Below the pieces are notes generated by a model that was given only the letters and a program-made list of their open reading frames with translations, ran no database searches and was not told the origin of the DNA. The translations under genes and the position numbers were made by a program. Positions 49,626 through 56,796 of a stretch of DNA of 59,664 nt are shown in pieces. Position 1 is the stretch's first letter. Every line of letters begins with the position of its first letter. Location: the NCBI RefSeq assembly GCF_002802985.1, contig NZ_NVPT01000007.1:1-59664 (forward strand), written 5' to 3'. This DNA comes from Geodermatophilus chilensis (lineage in GTDB: Bacteria; Actinomycetota; Actinomycetes; Mycobacteriales; Geodermatophilaceae).

Positions 49626-49654
49626 TTGATGTACCTAGGTCGGGTAGGTACATT
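49626..49654 (+). promoter_or_regulatory. promoter and operator of the VapC operon
   Basis: TTGATG (49626-49631) and TACATT (49649-49654) are 17 bases apart, an ideal -35/-10 pair. Between and overlapping them TGTACCTA (49630-49637) and TAGGTACA (49645-49652) form perfect eight-base arms around seven bases. The GTG start is six bases past the -10, so the transcript is leaderless and directly repressible by the antitoxin. Confidence 0.7.
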
Positions 49655-49660
49655 TCCGCT

Positions 49661-49942
49661 GTGGAGACGATCGGGCTGCGAGAGCTGAACCAGAACCCGT
49701 CGAGAGCGGTGGCGCGGGTCCGTGCCGGCGTGACCGTCGTCGTGACCGACCGGGGTCGCCCGATCCTGCGCATGGTGCCCGAGGTCGAACGGCCGGGCGC
49801 GTTGCACGAGCTCGTGGCCTCCGGCGAGGCGACCGCACCGATCGACCAGGACATGCCGGAGCTGATCCCCGACCTGGCTCCCGAGGTCGAGAGCCTGGCG
49901 GAGCTGCTGGTCGCCGACCGGCGCCGCGAGCGCGACCGTTGA
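49661..49942 (+). CDS. Phd/YefM-family antitoxin
   Basis: 93 residues. METIGLRELNQNPSRAVARV then VVVTDRGRPILRMVPE is the Phd/YefM DNA-binding and dimerisation fold; the C-terminal 40 residues (ELIPDLAPEVESLAELLVAD) would neutralise the toxin. It begins at a leaderless GTG directly after an operator-promoter and overlaps the toxin start by four bases. The partner is a PIN-domain toxin, a common combination in actinobacteria. Confidence 0.85.
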   Translation: METIGLRELNQNPSRAVARVRAGVTVVVTDRGRPILRMVPEVERPGALHELVASGEATAPIDQDMPELIPDLAPEVESLAELLVADRRRERDR

Positions 49943-50343
49943 TCTACTTCGACGCCAGCGCACTGGTGAAGTTCGTCAAGCGGGAGGCGGAGTCGGAGGT
50001 GTTGCGGAGCTGGCGTCGCCAGCTCCCCCCGGGTATCGAACTGGCGACGAGCGAGCTGGCCGCTCTGGAGATCAGCCGCACGCTGCTGCGCGCCGGGGTG
50101 GATCACCAGCGGGTTCCCTATGTGACGGGGCAGGCGGTGCGCGGCCTCTACCTCGTGGACCTCAGCAGCGCCGTCCTGGCCCGCGCGAAGGCATACCGGG
50201 TTCGCGAGCTGGGCTCGCTGGACGCCGTGCACCTGGCCACGGCCGAACCCTTCCGGCCTGAACTGACCGACTTCGTCACCTACGACCATGAGCTGGCCGC
50301 CGCAGCGACCGAGCTGGGTCTTCCTGTGCGGTCGCCGTCCTGA
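49939..50343 (+). CDS. vapC: VapC-type PIN-domain toxin
   Basis: 134 residues. PIN ribonucleases cut tRNA or rRNA with a magnesium site of acidic residues. MIYFDASALVKFVKREAESE gives the first Asp (D5) and the Lys-Phe-Val helix; SELAALEISRTLLRAG gives the middle Glu; LGSLDAVHLATAE gives the third Asp; and VTYDHELAAAATELGL the last. It starts at a TTG inside the antitoxin stop (TTGA overlap). All expected acidic residues are present. Confidence 0.9.
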   Translation: MIYFDASALVKFVKREAESEVLRSWRRQLPPGIELATSELAALEISRTLLRAGVDHQRVPYVTGQAVRGLYLVDLSSAVLARAKAYRVRELGSLDAVHLATAEPFRPELTDFVTYDHELAAAATELGLPVRSPS

Positions 50344-50368
50344 CCGGCCCCACCGGCAGCCGTCCCGG

Positions 50369-51699
50369 TCAGCGACGGCGGCGCTGGCGGGTGTGCCGGT
50401 CGTACAGCTCGAGCAGCTCGTCGATCCCGGTTGCGTCGAAGGCGTCGGGGTCGTAGTCGCCCAGCCACTCGAGCAGCTCGGCGTCCTCGTCCTCGGCGCC
50501 CGCGGGGTCGGCGAGGAGCTCGAGCAGGTGCTGGTAGCCGGGGACGCCGCCGCAGTCCTCCGGTGGGCAGGCGCGGGCACCGCCCAGGCAGCGCGGCCGG
50601 TCCGGACCGGCCGGGACCGGCCGGCGCCCGATGCGGAGGTCGTGCTCCCAGCCGTCACCGAAGTCGTACTCGTAACGGAACCGGGAGGCCCGGGCCGCCA
50701 CGTCGCCCACCGTGGTGGTCTCCTCGTCGCCCAGCTCACCGGGGAAGTCCTCGACGTCGCCGTAGAAGACGCCGTCGATCTCGAACAGGTGCAGGTGGTA
50801 GTCCTCCCAGCCCATCGCCGTCTGCAGCACCGCGTGCAGCTCGCGCAGCGTCAGGGACGGGGGGACGGCGAGCCGCCGCCACACCCGCGGCCGGGTGTGC
50901 CGCAGGGTGACGTTCAGCTCCACGGCCGGCCCGTCCACCCCCTGCGTCGTCGGCGGGCGAGGGACGGCGGCCGGCGCAGGCTGCTCGTCGGGCGGGGCGA
51001 GCAGCGCGGCGCGGGCCAGCGCGACCGCCTCGGGCGTCGGCGGCGGGACGGGATCGGGCCAGCGCCGGCGCCCGAGCAGCCCGAGGCGGTCGAGCACCGT
51101 CTGGTCGGCTGGGCCAGCTCGAGCGCGTGGCCCGCCGTCGGTGGCTGCCCGGTACCGCCCTCGCTCCAGCCCAGCACCGACAGGCCCGCGGCCACCAGCT
51201 CGCCCGGCTCGGGCCGGGCCGCGGCGACGGTGAGCAGGTAGAGCAGCCCGGCGTCGCGTTCGGGATCGTTGCGGGCGACCGGCAGCCGGGCGGCCAGGTG
51301 CTGCCAGAGGCCGGCCGGGTCGTCGGCGACCCGGCGCCCGGCGACGGTGGGCAGCAGCGTGCCGCGGTGCTTGCGGAGCAGGCCCAGCCGTTGCGCCGAG
51401 TCGCGCAGGTCGAGCACCGGGAGCGTCTGGTCCTCCCGGTTGGGCTTGCCGATCCAGTCGTCGGCCCAGCCCAGGTGCTGCAGCGTCTCGGCGACCAGGG
51501 CCGGCGGCAGGTGACCGGCCTGGGTCAACCGGACGCCGTCGCCGACGCGCGCCAGCAGCCAGCGGTAGGACTCGACGACGCCGGCCTCTGGCAGCCCCGG
51601 CGGCGCGCCCTCGAGCGCCGCGTCGTCGATCAACCGGAGCATCGGCAGCGACCGCGTGGAACGCAGGCGCTCGACCAGGTCTGCGACGGAGGAACGCAC
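50369..51699 (-). pseudogene. PRiA4-ORF3-like gene split by a single-base frameshift
   Basis: The first half runs from a GTG at 51699 (SSVADLVERLRSTRSLPMLR, RRVADDPAGLWQHLAARLPV, ELVAAGLSVLGWSEGG) to about 51120. The second half continues in another frame (DQTVLDRLGLLGRR) into the plasmid pRiA4b ORF-3 domain: VELNVTLRHTRPRVWRRLAV, MGWEDYHLHLFEIDG and YDFGDGWEHDLRIG. One base appears to be missing near 51108-51125, where GAGCTGGCCCAGCC should have one more base. Both halves keep good coding bias, so the damage is recent or a sequencing error. The family has no established function. Confidence 0.75.
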
Positions 51700-51751
51700 C
51701 CACCGATCATCGCAGCGCGGGTCCGGCGGGACGGCGTTTCGGTTGCCGCCG

Positions 51752-51797
51752 CACACGCGCCCGACGTGGGACGACGGAAGCCCGGCTCGTACCCGTA
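51752..51797 (+). repeat. second copy of the 47.27 kb gene start
   Basis: The stretch matches 47264-47312 closely: GCACAC, then CGTGGGACGACG, AAGCCCGG and GTACCCGTACGA are shared, with differences between. At 47281 these bases form promoter-proximal DNA and the start of a real gene (GRRKPGKYPYD); here they read GRRKPGSYPYESM and then continue into unrelated sequence. It is either a duplicated start fragment or a mobile 5' cassette. Confidence 0.6.
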
Positions 51798-51966
51798 CGA
51801 GTCCATGACCTCGTCGTTGCCTCGTCGACGACCTCGGGTCGTGGTCGTGCCGGTCTGCGGCTCCTCGCACGGCCGCGACTCCGTGAGGTGGGCGGTCGGT
51901 CGCTGTCCGGGGTCCTCGGCCGGCGCCGGTTCCGTGGCGCGCCGGCCCGGTCGTACGGTGCTCCTC

Positions 51967-52563
51967 GTGCGCAGACCGCTCACCCCCGACGACGTCGAGG
52001 AGCTGTTCACCCGAGCCAGGACGCCGGAGCAGCACCGTGCCGCGGCGGAACGGCTCGCGGCCTGGGCGGAGGAACCCCATCCGGGCGACCGGGACGTCTC
52101 CCCCGCGTCCCTGCTGGTGAGTGCCGGCGAGCACCTCACCGAGGCCGGGGACGTCGAGGCCGCAGTGGCCGTGTTCCGCCGGGCCGTCGCGGCCGGGCAG
52201 CACGTGCCGCCCGACGTCCGCTGTTACCTGCACGGCGGGCTGCTGAAGCTGGGCGACGTCGACGCCGCACGCCGGATCGCCGAGGAGATGCGCCGTGAGC
52301 GCCCGGTCGACGGGGACGTCTACCTGTTCCTCGGCGAGAACCACGAGCTGGCGGGCGACCTCCGCGAGGCACACCGCTGGCTGACCATGGGGGCACGGCG
52401 GGCGTTCAACGAGATCGAGGACGGGGACGACCGCGCGGCAGAGGACGCCGCCGGTCTGCTGATGGCCCGGCTGCGCGTGCGCCGCGCGCTCGGCCTCCCG
52501 CTCGACGAGTACGACGCACTCGTCGCCTCCGCGCTGCTGAACGAGCGCGCCACCACCGACTGA
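51967..52563 (+). CDS. tetratricopeptide-like repeat protein
   Basis: 198 residues, helical throughout. Repeating helix pairs such as SAGEHLTEAGDVEAAVAVFR, LHGGLLKLGDVDAARRIAEE and FLGENHELAGDLREAHRWLT have the G-D-x-x-x-A spacing of TPR units, so it is probably a protein-binding scaffold. The GTG at 51967 is seven bases after TACGGT (51954-51959), a leaderless arrangement. An upstream open stretch carrying the MGRRKPG-type repeat is in frame but has an Arg/Val leader of low quality. Partner unknown. Confidence 0.65.
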   Translation: MRRPLTPDDVEELFTRARTPEQHRAAAERLAAWAEEPHPGDRDVSPASLLVSAGEHLTEAGDVEAAVAVFRRAVAAGQHVPPDVRCYLHGGLLKLGDVDAARRIAEEMRRERPVDGDVYLFLGENHELAGDLREAHRWLTMGARRAFNEIEDGDDRAAEDAAGLLMARLRVRRALGLPLDEYDALVASALLNERATTD

Positions 52564-52598
52564 CCGCGGCGGGGTGGCGACCGGCACGCAGCCGGGAC

Positions 52599-53687
52599 TC
52601 AGCCGCTCAGGGCGCTGACCATGTTCATCACGGTGGCCATCTGCGGGCCGCGCTTGGTCGCGTAGTCGACGTCCCCGGGGCCGAGGTAGCCCCACCAGTC
52701 CCAGCACCCCTTGGGGTTGCCGAGCGTGGCGTCCGGGCGGGCCTGCGGGTAGAGGACGACGAAGCGGTTGGTGTCGGCGTAGGCGTTGAGGTTGGACCGG
52801 TCGACGAAGGTGCGGCCGATCTGCTCGGCGGTCTGCTGGCAGCCATGCAGTGCCACCACGACCGTGCAGCCGGCGTTCGGCCGGGCGCAGTCACGCGGCG
52901 TGTACAGGTAGCCGGTGGAGCCCATGCCGATCGCGGCGGCACCGGTGCGGGTGACGTCGCCGACGCCCGGGGAGGCCGGGACCGCGTAGGGGTCCTGGGA
53001 GAACTCGGTGACCGTGCCGCGGGGCTTGCCGGTGTTCGGGGCGTTGACCGAGCCGAACATGACCCACAGCGACTCGGCCTGCGCGTCATAGGGCGAGCAG
53101 TCGTTGATGTAGGGCGCTGCGGTGGCGTCGCACGCGACCGGTCCGCGCGGGCTGATCCAGCCGTGGCCGGCCGCGATGGCCGACTGGTAGGTCAGCGGCG
53201 TCCCGTAGTGGCGGTAGTAGGCGGCCAGGTCGTCGGCGACCGGGCGCTTGACCGTCGGGTCCTGGCTGCCGTGGAAGAGCCAGGTCGGCATGGTGGCCAG
53301 GTTCGCCGTGGGGTCGATCTTCCCGTCGCGCTCGTACTCGGCGGTCTTGGCGTACTGCAGCGACAGGTCACGCGGCAGCGTCGAGTCGGCGCAGGCGTAG
53401 AGCGCGACGGCGACGTCCCCCATGGCGCACCAGTAGGGGCCGGCAGCGACGACGGCCGCGCCGTCGAACCGGCTGGAGTACGCCACCTGGAGCTGGGTGG
53501 CCATGTACCCGCCGGAGGAGATGCCGGTGACGTAGGTGCCGCTGACCGCGAGACGCGGTAGTTGGCCACCCGCGGGTGCCGGGACCCCCCGCGCGGCCTG
53601 CCCGGCGGTCAGGCCGGCGACGGCGAGGACGAAGGCGGTCGCCAGGACGGTGACGCGCCGCCGCAGCCCGGTTCGCGGATGGGTCAC
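52599..53687 (-). CDS. secreted PHB-depolymerase-type esterase
   Basis: 362 residues. A signal peptide (RRRVTVLATAFVLAVAGLTA then GQAARGVPA) leads to an alpha/beta-hydrolase: TYVTGISSGGYMATQLQVAY with the nucleophile serine in GISSGG, FHGSQDPTV with the probable acid residue, and IAAGHGW with the histidine. The C-terminal part (VVVALHGCQQTAEQIG, NPKGCWDWWGY) is typical of poly(3-hydroxybutyrate) depolymerases. It may degrade polyhydroxyalkanoates or other esters outside the cell. The GTG at 53687 has a GGAGGAG site just before it. Confidence 0.87.
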   Translation of the reverse strand: MTHPRTGLRRRVTVLATAFVLAVAGLTAGQAARGVPAPAGGQLPRLAVSGTYVTGISSGGYMATQLQVAYSSRFDGAAVVAAGPYWCAMGDVAVALYACADSTLPRDLSLQYAKTAEYERDGKIDPTANLATMPTWLFHGSQDPTVKRPVADDLAAYYRHYGTPLTYQSAIAAGHGWISPRGPVACDATAAPYINDCSPYDAQAESLWVMFGSVNAPNTGKPRGTVTEFSQDPYAVPASPGVGDVTRTGAAAIGMGSTGYLYTPRDCARPNAGCTVVVALHGCQQTAEQIGRTFVDRSNLNAYADTNRFVVLYPQARPDATLGNPKGCWDWWGYLGPGDVDYATKRGPQMATVMNMVSALSG

Positions 53688-53936
53688 GGCTCCTCCAACT
53701 GGGCTCACTGTGGCGGAACGGTGCTCACTGTGCGTCGGGTCCAAACACGCACGGGAGTCCGCGACGTTCTCGGTGACGACGCCGCCGTCCTCGCGGGCCC
53801 GAGGAGTGGCTCCGGCAGCGCCGCCTCCTGCCCGTCGGCGGTGGACGACCGGCCCGCCGGGGTGGGGGTCGTCGTCCTGCGCTGTCCGCCCTCATCCGGC
53901 GCCGAGCGGCGACCGCCGGGGGTCCTCGCCGCTCGT

Positions 53937-54230
53937 GGACGTCTCTCCGATGGCCGACCTCGACGACGAGTGCGATCGGCTCCTCCTTCGGGATGGCGTA
54001 GATGATGCGGAGCTCGCCGGTCCGCATCCGCCACTCCCGGGCGCCGCCGACCGGTTGCCGCGCCCCGGGAGACGAGGTTCCTCGGCGAGGGCCTGCAGGC
54101 GCTCCAGGTCGTCTGCGGCGATGACGGCCACCACCCGCCGGCCGCGGCGGCCCAGGTAGACCGGCTGATGCATCGAGCGGACCTGGTCGAGGACCGCGGC
54201 GAAGTCCCTCCGCGCCTCGGAGACACGACG
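53937..54230 (-). pseudogene. collapsed Phd-RelE toxin-antitoxin remnant
   Basis: Reading leftwards, the frame first gives SEARRDFAAVLDQVRSMHQP and VYLGRRGRRVVAVIAADDLE, the start and core of a Phd/YefM antitoxin, but no start codon precedes it. After about 54070 the match ends, and a second frame gives LVGGAREWRMRTGELRIIYA and LVVEVGHRRDVHE, the C-terminal part of a RelE toxin. The antitoxin C-terminus and the first about 45 toxin residues are missing, as expected from one deletion. Neither product can be functional. Confidence 0.7.
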
Positions 54231-54255
54231 ACGCGGAGCGAGCCCGGGACCGGAC

Positions 54256-55005
54256 TCAGCCCAGGAGCAGCCGCCACGTGGCGTGGCCGTCGTCGGCAGC
54301 CTCCCCGAGGCGGCGCCACTCGGCGGCGTCCGGGTCGTCGAGCACCTGGTTCAGCCGCAGGAGCCGCTTGCGGTCGCTACCGGCGAACCGGTTCCGCTCG
54401 GCGAGTGGATCGGCGACCAGGCTGACCAGGAACGCGGCGTCGCCGCTGTGCCGCTCGCGGTCGCGGGAGTCGCTGGCCCAAGCCGCGGCCTTGAGCACCA
54501 GGGCGCCGAGCAGGTCCGGCACCGGCACCAGCCCCGCCCGGTCGCCCTTGACCACCCGCACCGTCGTCGCCCGCCGCAGGGCCTGGGTGCCGCCCTCGAT
54601 CCGGATGGTGTCCCCGCCGACGGTACGCAACCGTCGCCGCGGCGGCGTGTGGTCAGGGGCCAGGACGTCGGCGCGGGCGTTGTCGCGGACCCGGACGAAG
54701 CGGTACACCTTGCCGGAGTTGTCCGGCTGCGCTTCCAGGTCCAGCTCCCGCATCGCACGAACGCAGCGGGCTAGCCCGGCGTCGTCGGTCAGGAGGTCGG
54801 CGAGGACGTCGACGTCCTGACTGGCCCGAGTGGCGACGCGGCCGGCCACCAGCCCGTGCAGCATCACCATCTGCCCGCCGACGACCACCCAGCCGGTCGG
54901 CGGCAGCTGCCCGGCGAGGTCGACGATCAGGTCCCACAGTGTGTCCAGCGGACCGGCCAGCGCCGGCAACTCGACGCGCGGCTCGAAGGAGCCCGCCGCG
55001 GTCAC
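54256..55005 (-). CDS. nucleotidyltransferase-fold protein, candidate toxin
   Basis: 249 residues. WVVVGGQMVMLHGLVAGR then ATRASQDVDVLADLL has the GG...DxD signature of the nucleotidyltransferase (MNT/AbiEii) fold, with both aspartates kept. GALVLKAAAWASDSRDRERH resembles the Lys/Asp-His region of AbiEii-like proteins. Such enzymes modify tRNAs in type IV or related toxin-antitoxin systems. The ATG overlaps the stop of the upstream HTH gene in ATGA, so the two are made together. The pairing suggests a toxin with its HTH partner upstream. Confidence 0.75.
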   Translation of the reverse strand: MTAAGSFEPRVELPALAGPLDTLWDLIVDLAGQLPPTGWVVVGGQMVMLHGLVAGRVATRASQDVDVLADLLTDDAGLARCVRAMRELDLEAQPDNSGKVYRFVRVRDNARADVLAPDHTPPRRRLRTVGGDTIRIEGGTQALRRATTVRVVKGDRAGLVPVPDLLGALVLKAAAWASDSRDRERHSGDAAFLVSLVADPLAERNRFAGSDRKRLLRLNQVLDDPDAAEWRRLGEAADDGHATWRLLLG

Positions 55006-55682
55006 CGGGTCAGGCCGCCCAGCGCGGCGGCGAGCATGTCGAGCCCGGCTCGCCGGGTGCGGACCTCGGCCGACTCGGCCAGGTCGACCGCGACGACTGC
55101 GGGCGGCATGTGCGCGCGGTGGCTCAGGTTCAGCGGGTCGTACCGGGGCACCCGCACGACAAGGTTCGCCTGACCGCGCTCGGAGAGGCCGAACTCGCTG
55201 CTCAGGGCGGCCAGTGTGCCGGCCGCGCAGTACACCTCGTCGGCGGACTCAGTGGCGACGATGTCGGCGCCGACCGCGGCGGCCGCCGTCAGCCCGGAGG
55301 AGACGACGCCGTCGGCGGCGAGCACGTGTTGCCGGTAGGCCGGCAGGACGCGCAGTTCGTACCGCTCGGCCCGGTCTCGGCACGCGGCGACCAGTCGGTC
55401 GGCGTCGTAGCCGCGCAGCCGCGCCACCAGGTGGGAACGGTCCGCCGGTGCTAACCAGTCGACGTCCTCCCCGGACAGCTGCCACAGCGCGGCCCACGCC
55501 GTTCGCGGGGCCAGCGCGCGACCGGCCGTGATAGGCAGACGGGCCCGGCCGTCGACGGCGTCCTCATCGAGCACGAGCGTCCGGCCGACCCTGCGAGCCG
55601 CGAGCTTCCCCGCGCGGATCAGCCGACGCACCTGCTCCGGCTCGACGCCGAGACGCTCGGCGGCTTGGGCAACAGTGAGCAC
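55002..55682 (-). CDS. excisionase-type HTH protein, candidate antitoxin
   Basis: 226 residues. VLTVAQAAERLGVEPEQVRR then LIRAGKLAARRVGRTLVLD is a MerR/excisionase-like helix-turn-helix (DNA binding). A helical middle and a C-terminal domain with VVSSGLTAAAAVGADIVATE and FGLSERGQANLVVRVPRYDP follow and would contact the partner. The GTG at 55682 has an AAGGGG site. It is coupled to the nucleotidyltransferase gene by a four-base overlap, which argues for a toxin-antitoxin-like or defence pair. Confidence 0.7.
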   Translation of the reverse strand: MLTVAQAAERLGVEPEQVRRLIRAGKLAARRVGRTLVLDEDAVDGRARLPITAGRALAPRTAWAALWQLSGEDVDWLAPADRSHLVARLRGYDADRLVAACRDRAERYELRVLPAYRQHVLAADGVVSSGLTAAAAVGADIVATESADEVYCAAGTLAALSSEFGLSERGQANLVVRVPRYDPLNLSHRAHMPPAVVAVDLAESAEVRTRRAGLDMLAAALGGLTR

Positions 55683-55790
55683 GGCACCCCTTCTGTTGGA
55701 ACAAACGGCAGTGTGGTGCGCCCCATTGTGCCAACGGCCGGGTGGGCGGCATCCGCGGCGCGCCGGCGTCCGCCGTCGGAGCCCCCCACT

Positions 55791-55821
55791 GCGGTACCAC
55801 CTCTGATCCCAAGGCGGTACC
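55791..55821 (+). promoter_or_regulatory. putative operator of the right MazF operon
   Basis: GCGGTACC occurs at 55791-55798 and again at 55814-55821, 23 bases apart (about two helical turns), just before the antitoxin GTG at 55831. The GGTACC core also appears in the Doc operator at 37643-37652. Confidence 0.55.
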
Positions 55822-55830
55822 GTCGGCGCG

Positions 55831-56064
55831 GTGAGCACGCAGATCGCTGTTCGGCTTCCCGAGGAGCTCGTCGAGTTCATCGACCGACTGGTGACCGACG
55901 GCCGAGCTCCGTCTCGCGCCGCGGTCGTCAGTCAGGCACTGCAGCGGGAGCGGCGTCGTGAGCTTGCGGCTCGCGACGCGGCCATCCTGGCCGCCGCCGA
56001 GGACGACGACCTGGACGCACTCGCCGAGCACGCCGCCCGGACGCCGCTCGACGACCTCGACTGA
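55831..56064 (+). CDS. ribbon-helix-helix antitoxin (MazE-like)
   Basis: 77 residues. MSTQIAVRLPEELVEFIDRL then VTDGRAPSRAAVVSQALQRE is a clear ribbon-helix-helix fold; the acidic C-terminus (AEDDDLDALAEHAARTPLDD) would occupy the toxin. The stop TGA shares its A with the ATG of the MazF gene. Tandem GCGGTACC sites upstream suggest autoregulation. Confidence 0.88.
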   Translation: MSTQIAVRLPEELVEFIDRLVTDGRAPSRAAVVSQALQRERRRELAARDAAILAAAEDDDLDALAEHAARTPLDDLD

Positions 56065-56381
56065 TGCGTCCGATCCATCTCGCTCACCTGGACAAGACTC
56101 GACCCGTTCTGGTGCTGACCCGCGAACTGGTGCGCCCGCACCTCTCGCGGGTCACCATCGCTCCGATCACCAGCACGATTCGCGGACTGTCGACAGAGGT
56201 GCCTGTCGGGCCGGACAACGGCCTCGACCATCCGAGCGCCGTCAGCTGCGACAACGTCGTCACCGTGCCGAAGTCAGCGCTCGGTCGGCAGATCGGCTCG
56301 CTGCGCCCGGAGCAGGAAGTGGCCCTCACCGCGGCTCTGCATGCCGCCTTCGACCTCGAGGACCTGCCCGCTCCTCGCTGA
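56064..56381 (+). CDS. mazF: MazF-family mRNA endonuclease toxin
   Basis: 105 residues. IHLAHLDKTRPVLVLTRELV, VTIAPITSTIRGLSTEVPVG and SCDNVVTVPKSALGRQIGSL match MazF: the R-P-V-L strand, the T-S/T-I-R loop and the CDNV strand that carries catalytic-loop residues. The C-terminal helix follows. It starts within the antitoxin stop (TGATG). It is the second intact MazF-type module in the window and is not closely similar to the one at 44.2 kb. Confidence 0.9.
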   Translation: MRPIHLAHLDKTRPVLVLTRELVRPHLSRVTIAPITSTIRGLSTEVPVGPDNGLDHPSAVSCDNVVTVPKSALGRQIGSLRPEQEVALTAALHAAFDLEDLPAPR

Positions 56382-56391
56382 GCCGCTGCTC

Positions 56392-56693
56392 GTCGACTCC
56401 CGCAGGCACGGGACTGCCGCGCGGGCTGGAGATGCACGCCTCGGAGGAAGCCGCACCAACCAGGTTGGTCAGGTCGCTGGGCGGCCGGTCGGAGTGGTGG
56501 AAGCTAAACCTCGCCCGCGAGATCGCCGACGCGGAGCCGGACCGGCGCATCGTGTGGATTGACGGCGACCTGGCAGAGCAGGTTGCCGACACCCAGGAAG
56601 TGACTCGTCGCCGATCGCACGTGCTGGTGGTCGCGCCTGACCTTCGTCGACCTCACCCATGCGCAGCCGGACGGGATCGAGGCGTGGCTGTGA
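56392..56693 (+). pseudogene. decayed copy of the HAD-like gene
   Basis: The stretch aligns with residues about 80-172 of the HAD protein at 37.8 kb: GLPRGLEMHA, LGGRSEWWKLNLAREIADAE, PDRRIVWIDGDLAEQVADTQ and HVLVVAPDL are shared. After APDL one base is missing and the normal end (FVDLTHAQPDGIEAWL, stop at 56693) is in another frame. The first half with the catalytic DxD is absent. It abuts the MazF gene, as the intact copy abuts the Doc pair. Confidence 0.75.
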
Positions 56694-56796
56694 GCGCGCC
56701 GCAAGGTGCGGAGCCGCAGGGATGCTGCCCGGCCGACGACTGTCGTGCCGCGTCCCTGCCAGGCGGCCACTACCGCCTCGGGAACAGTGGGTTCCC

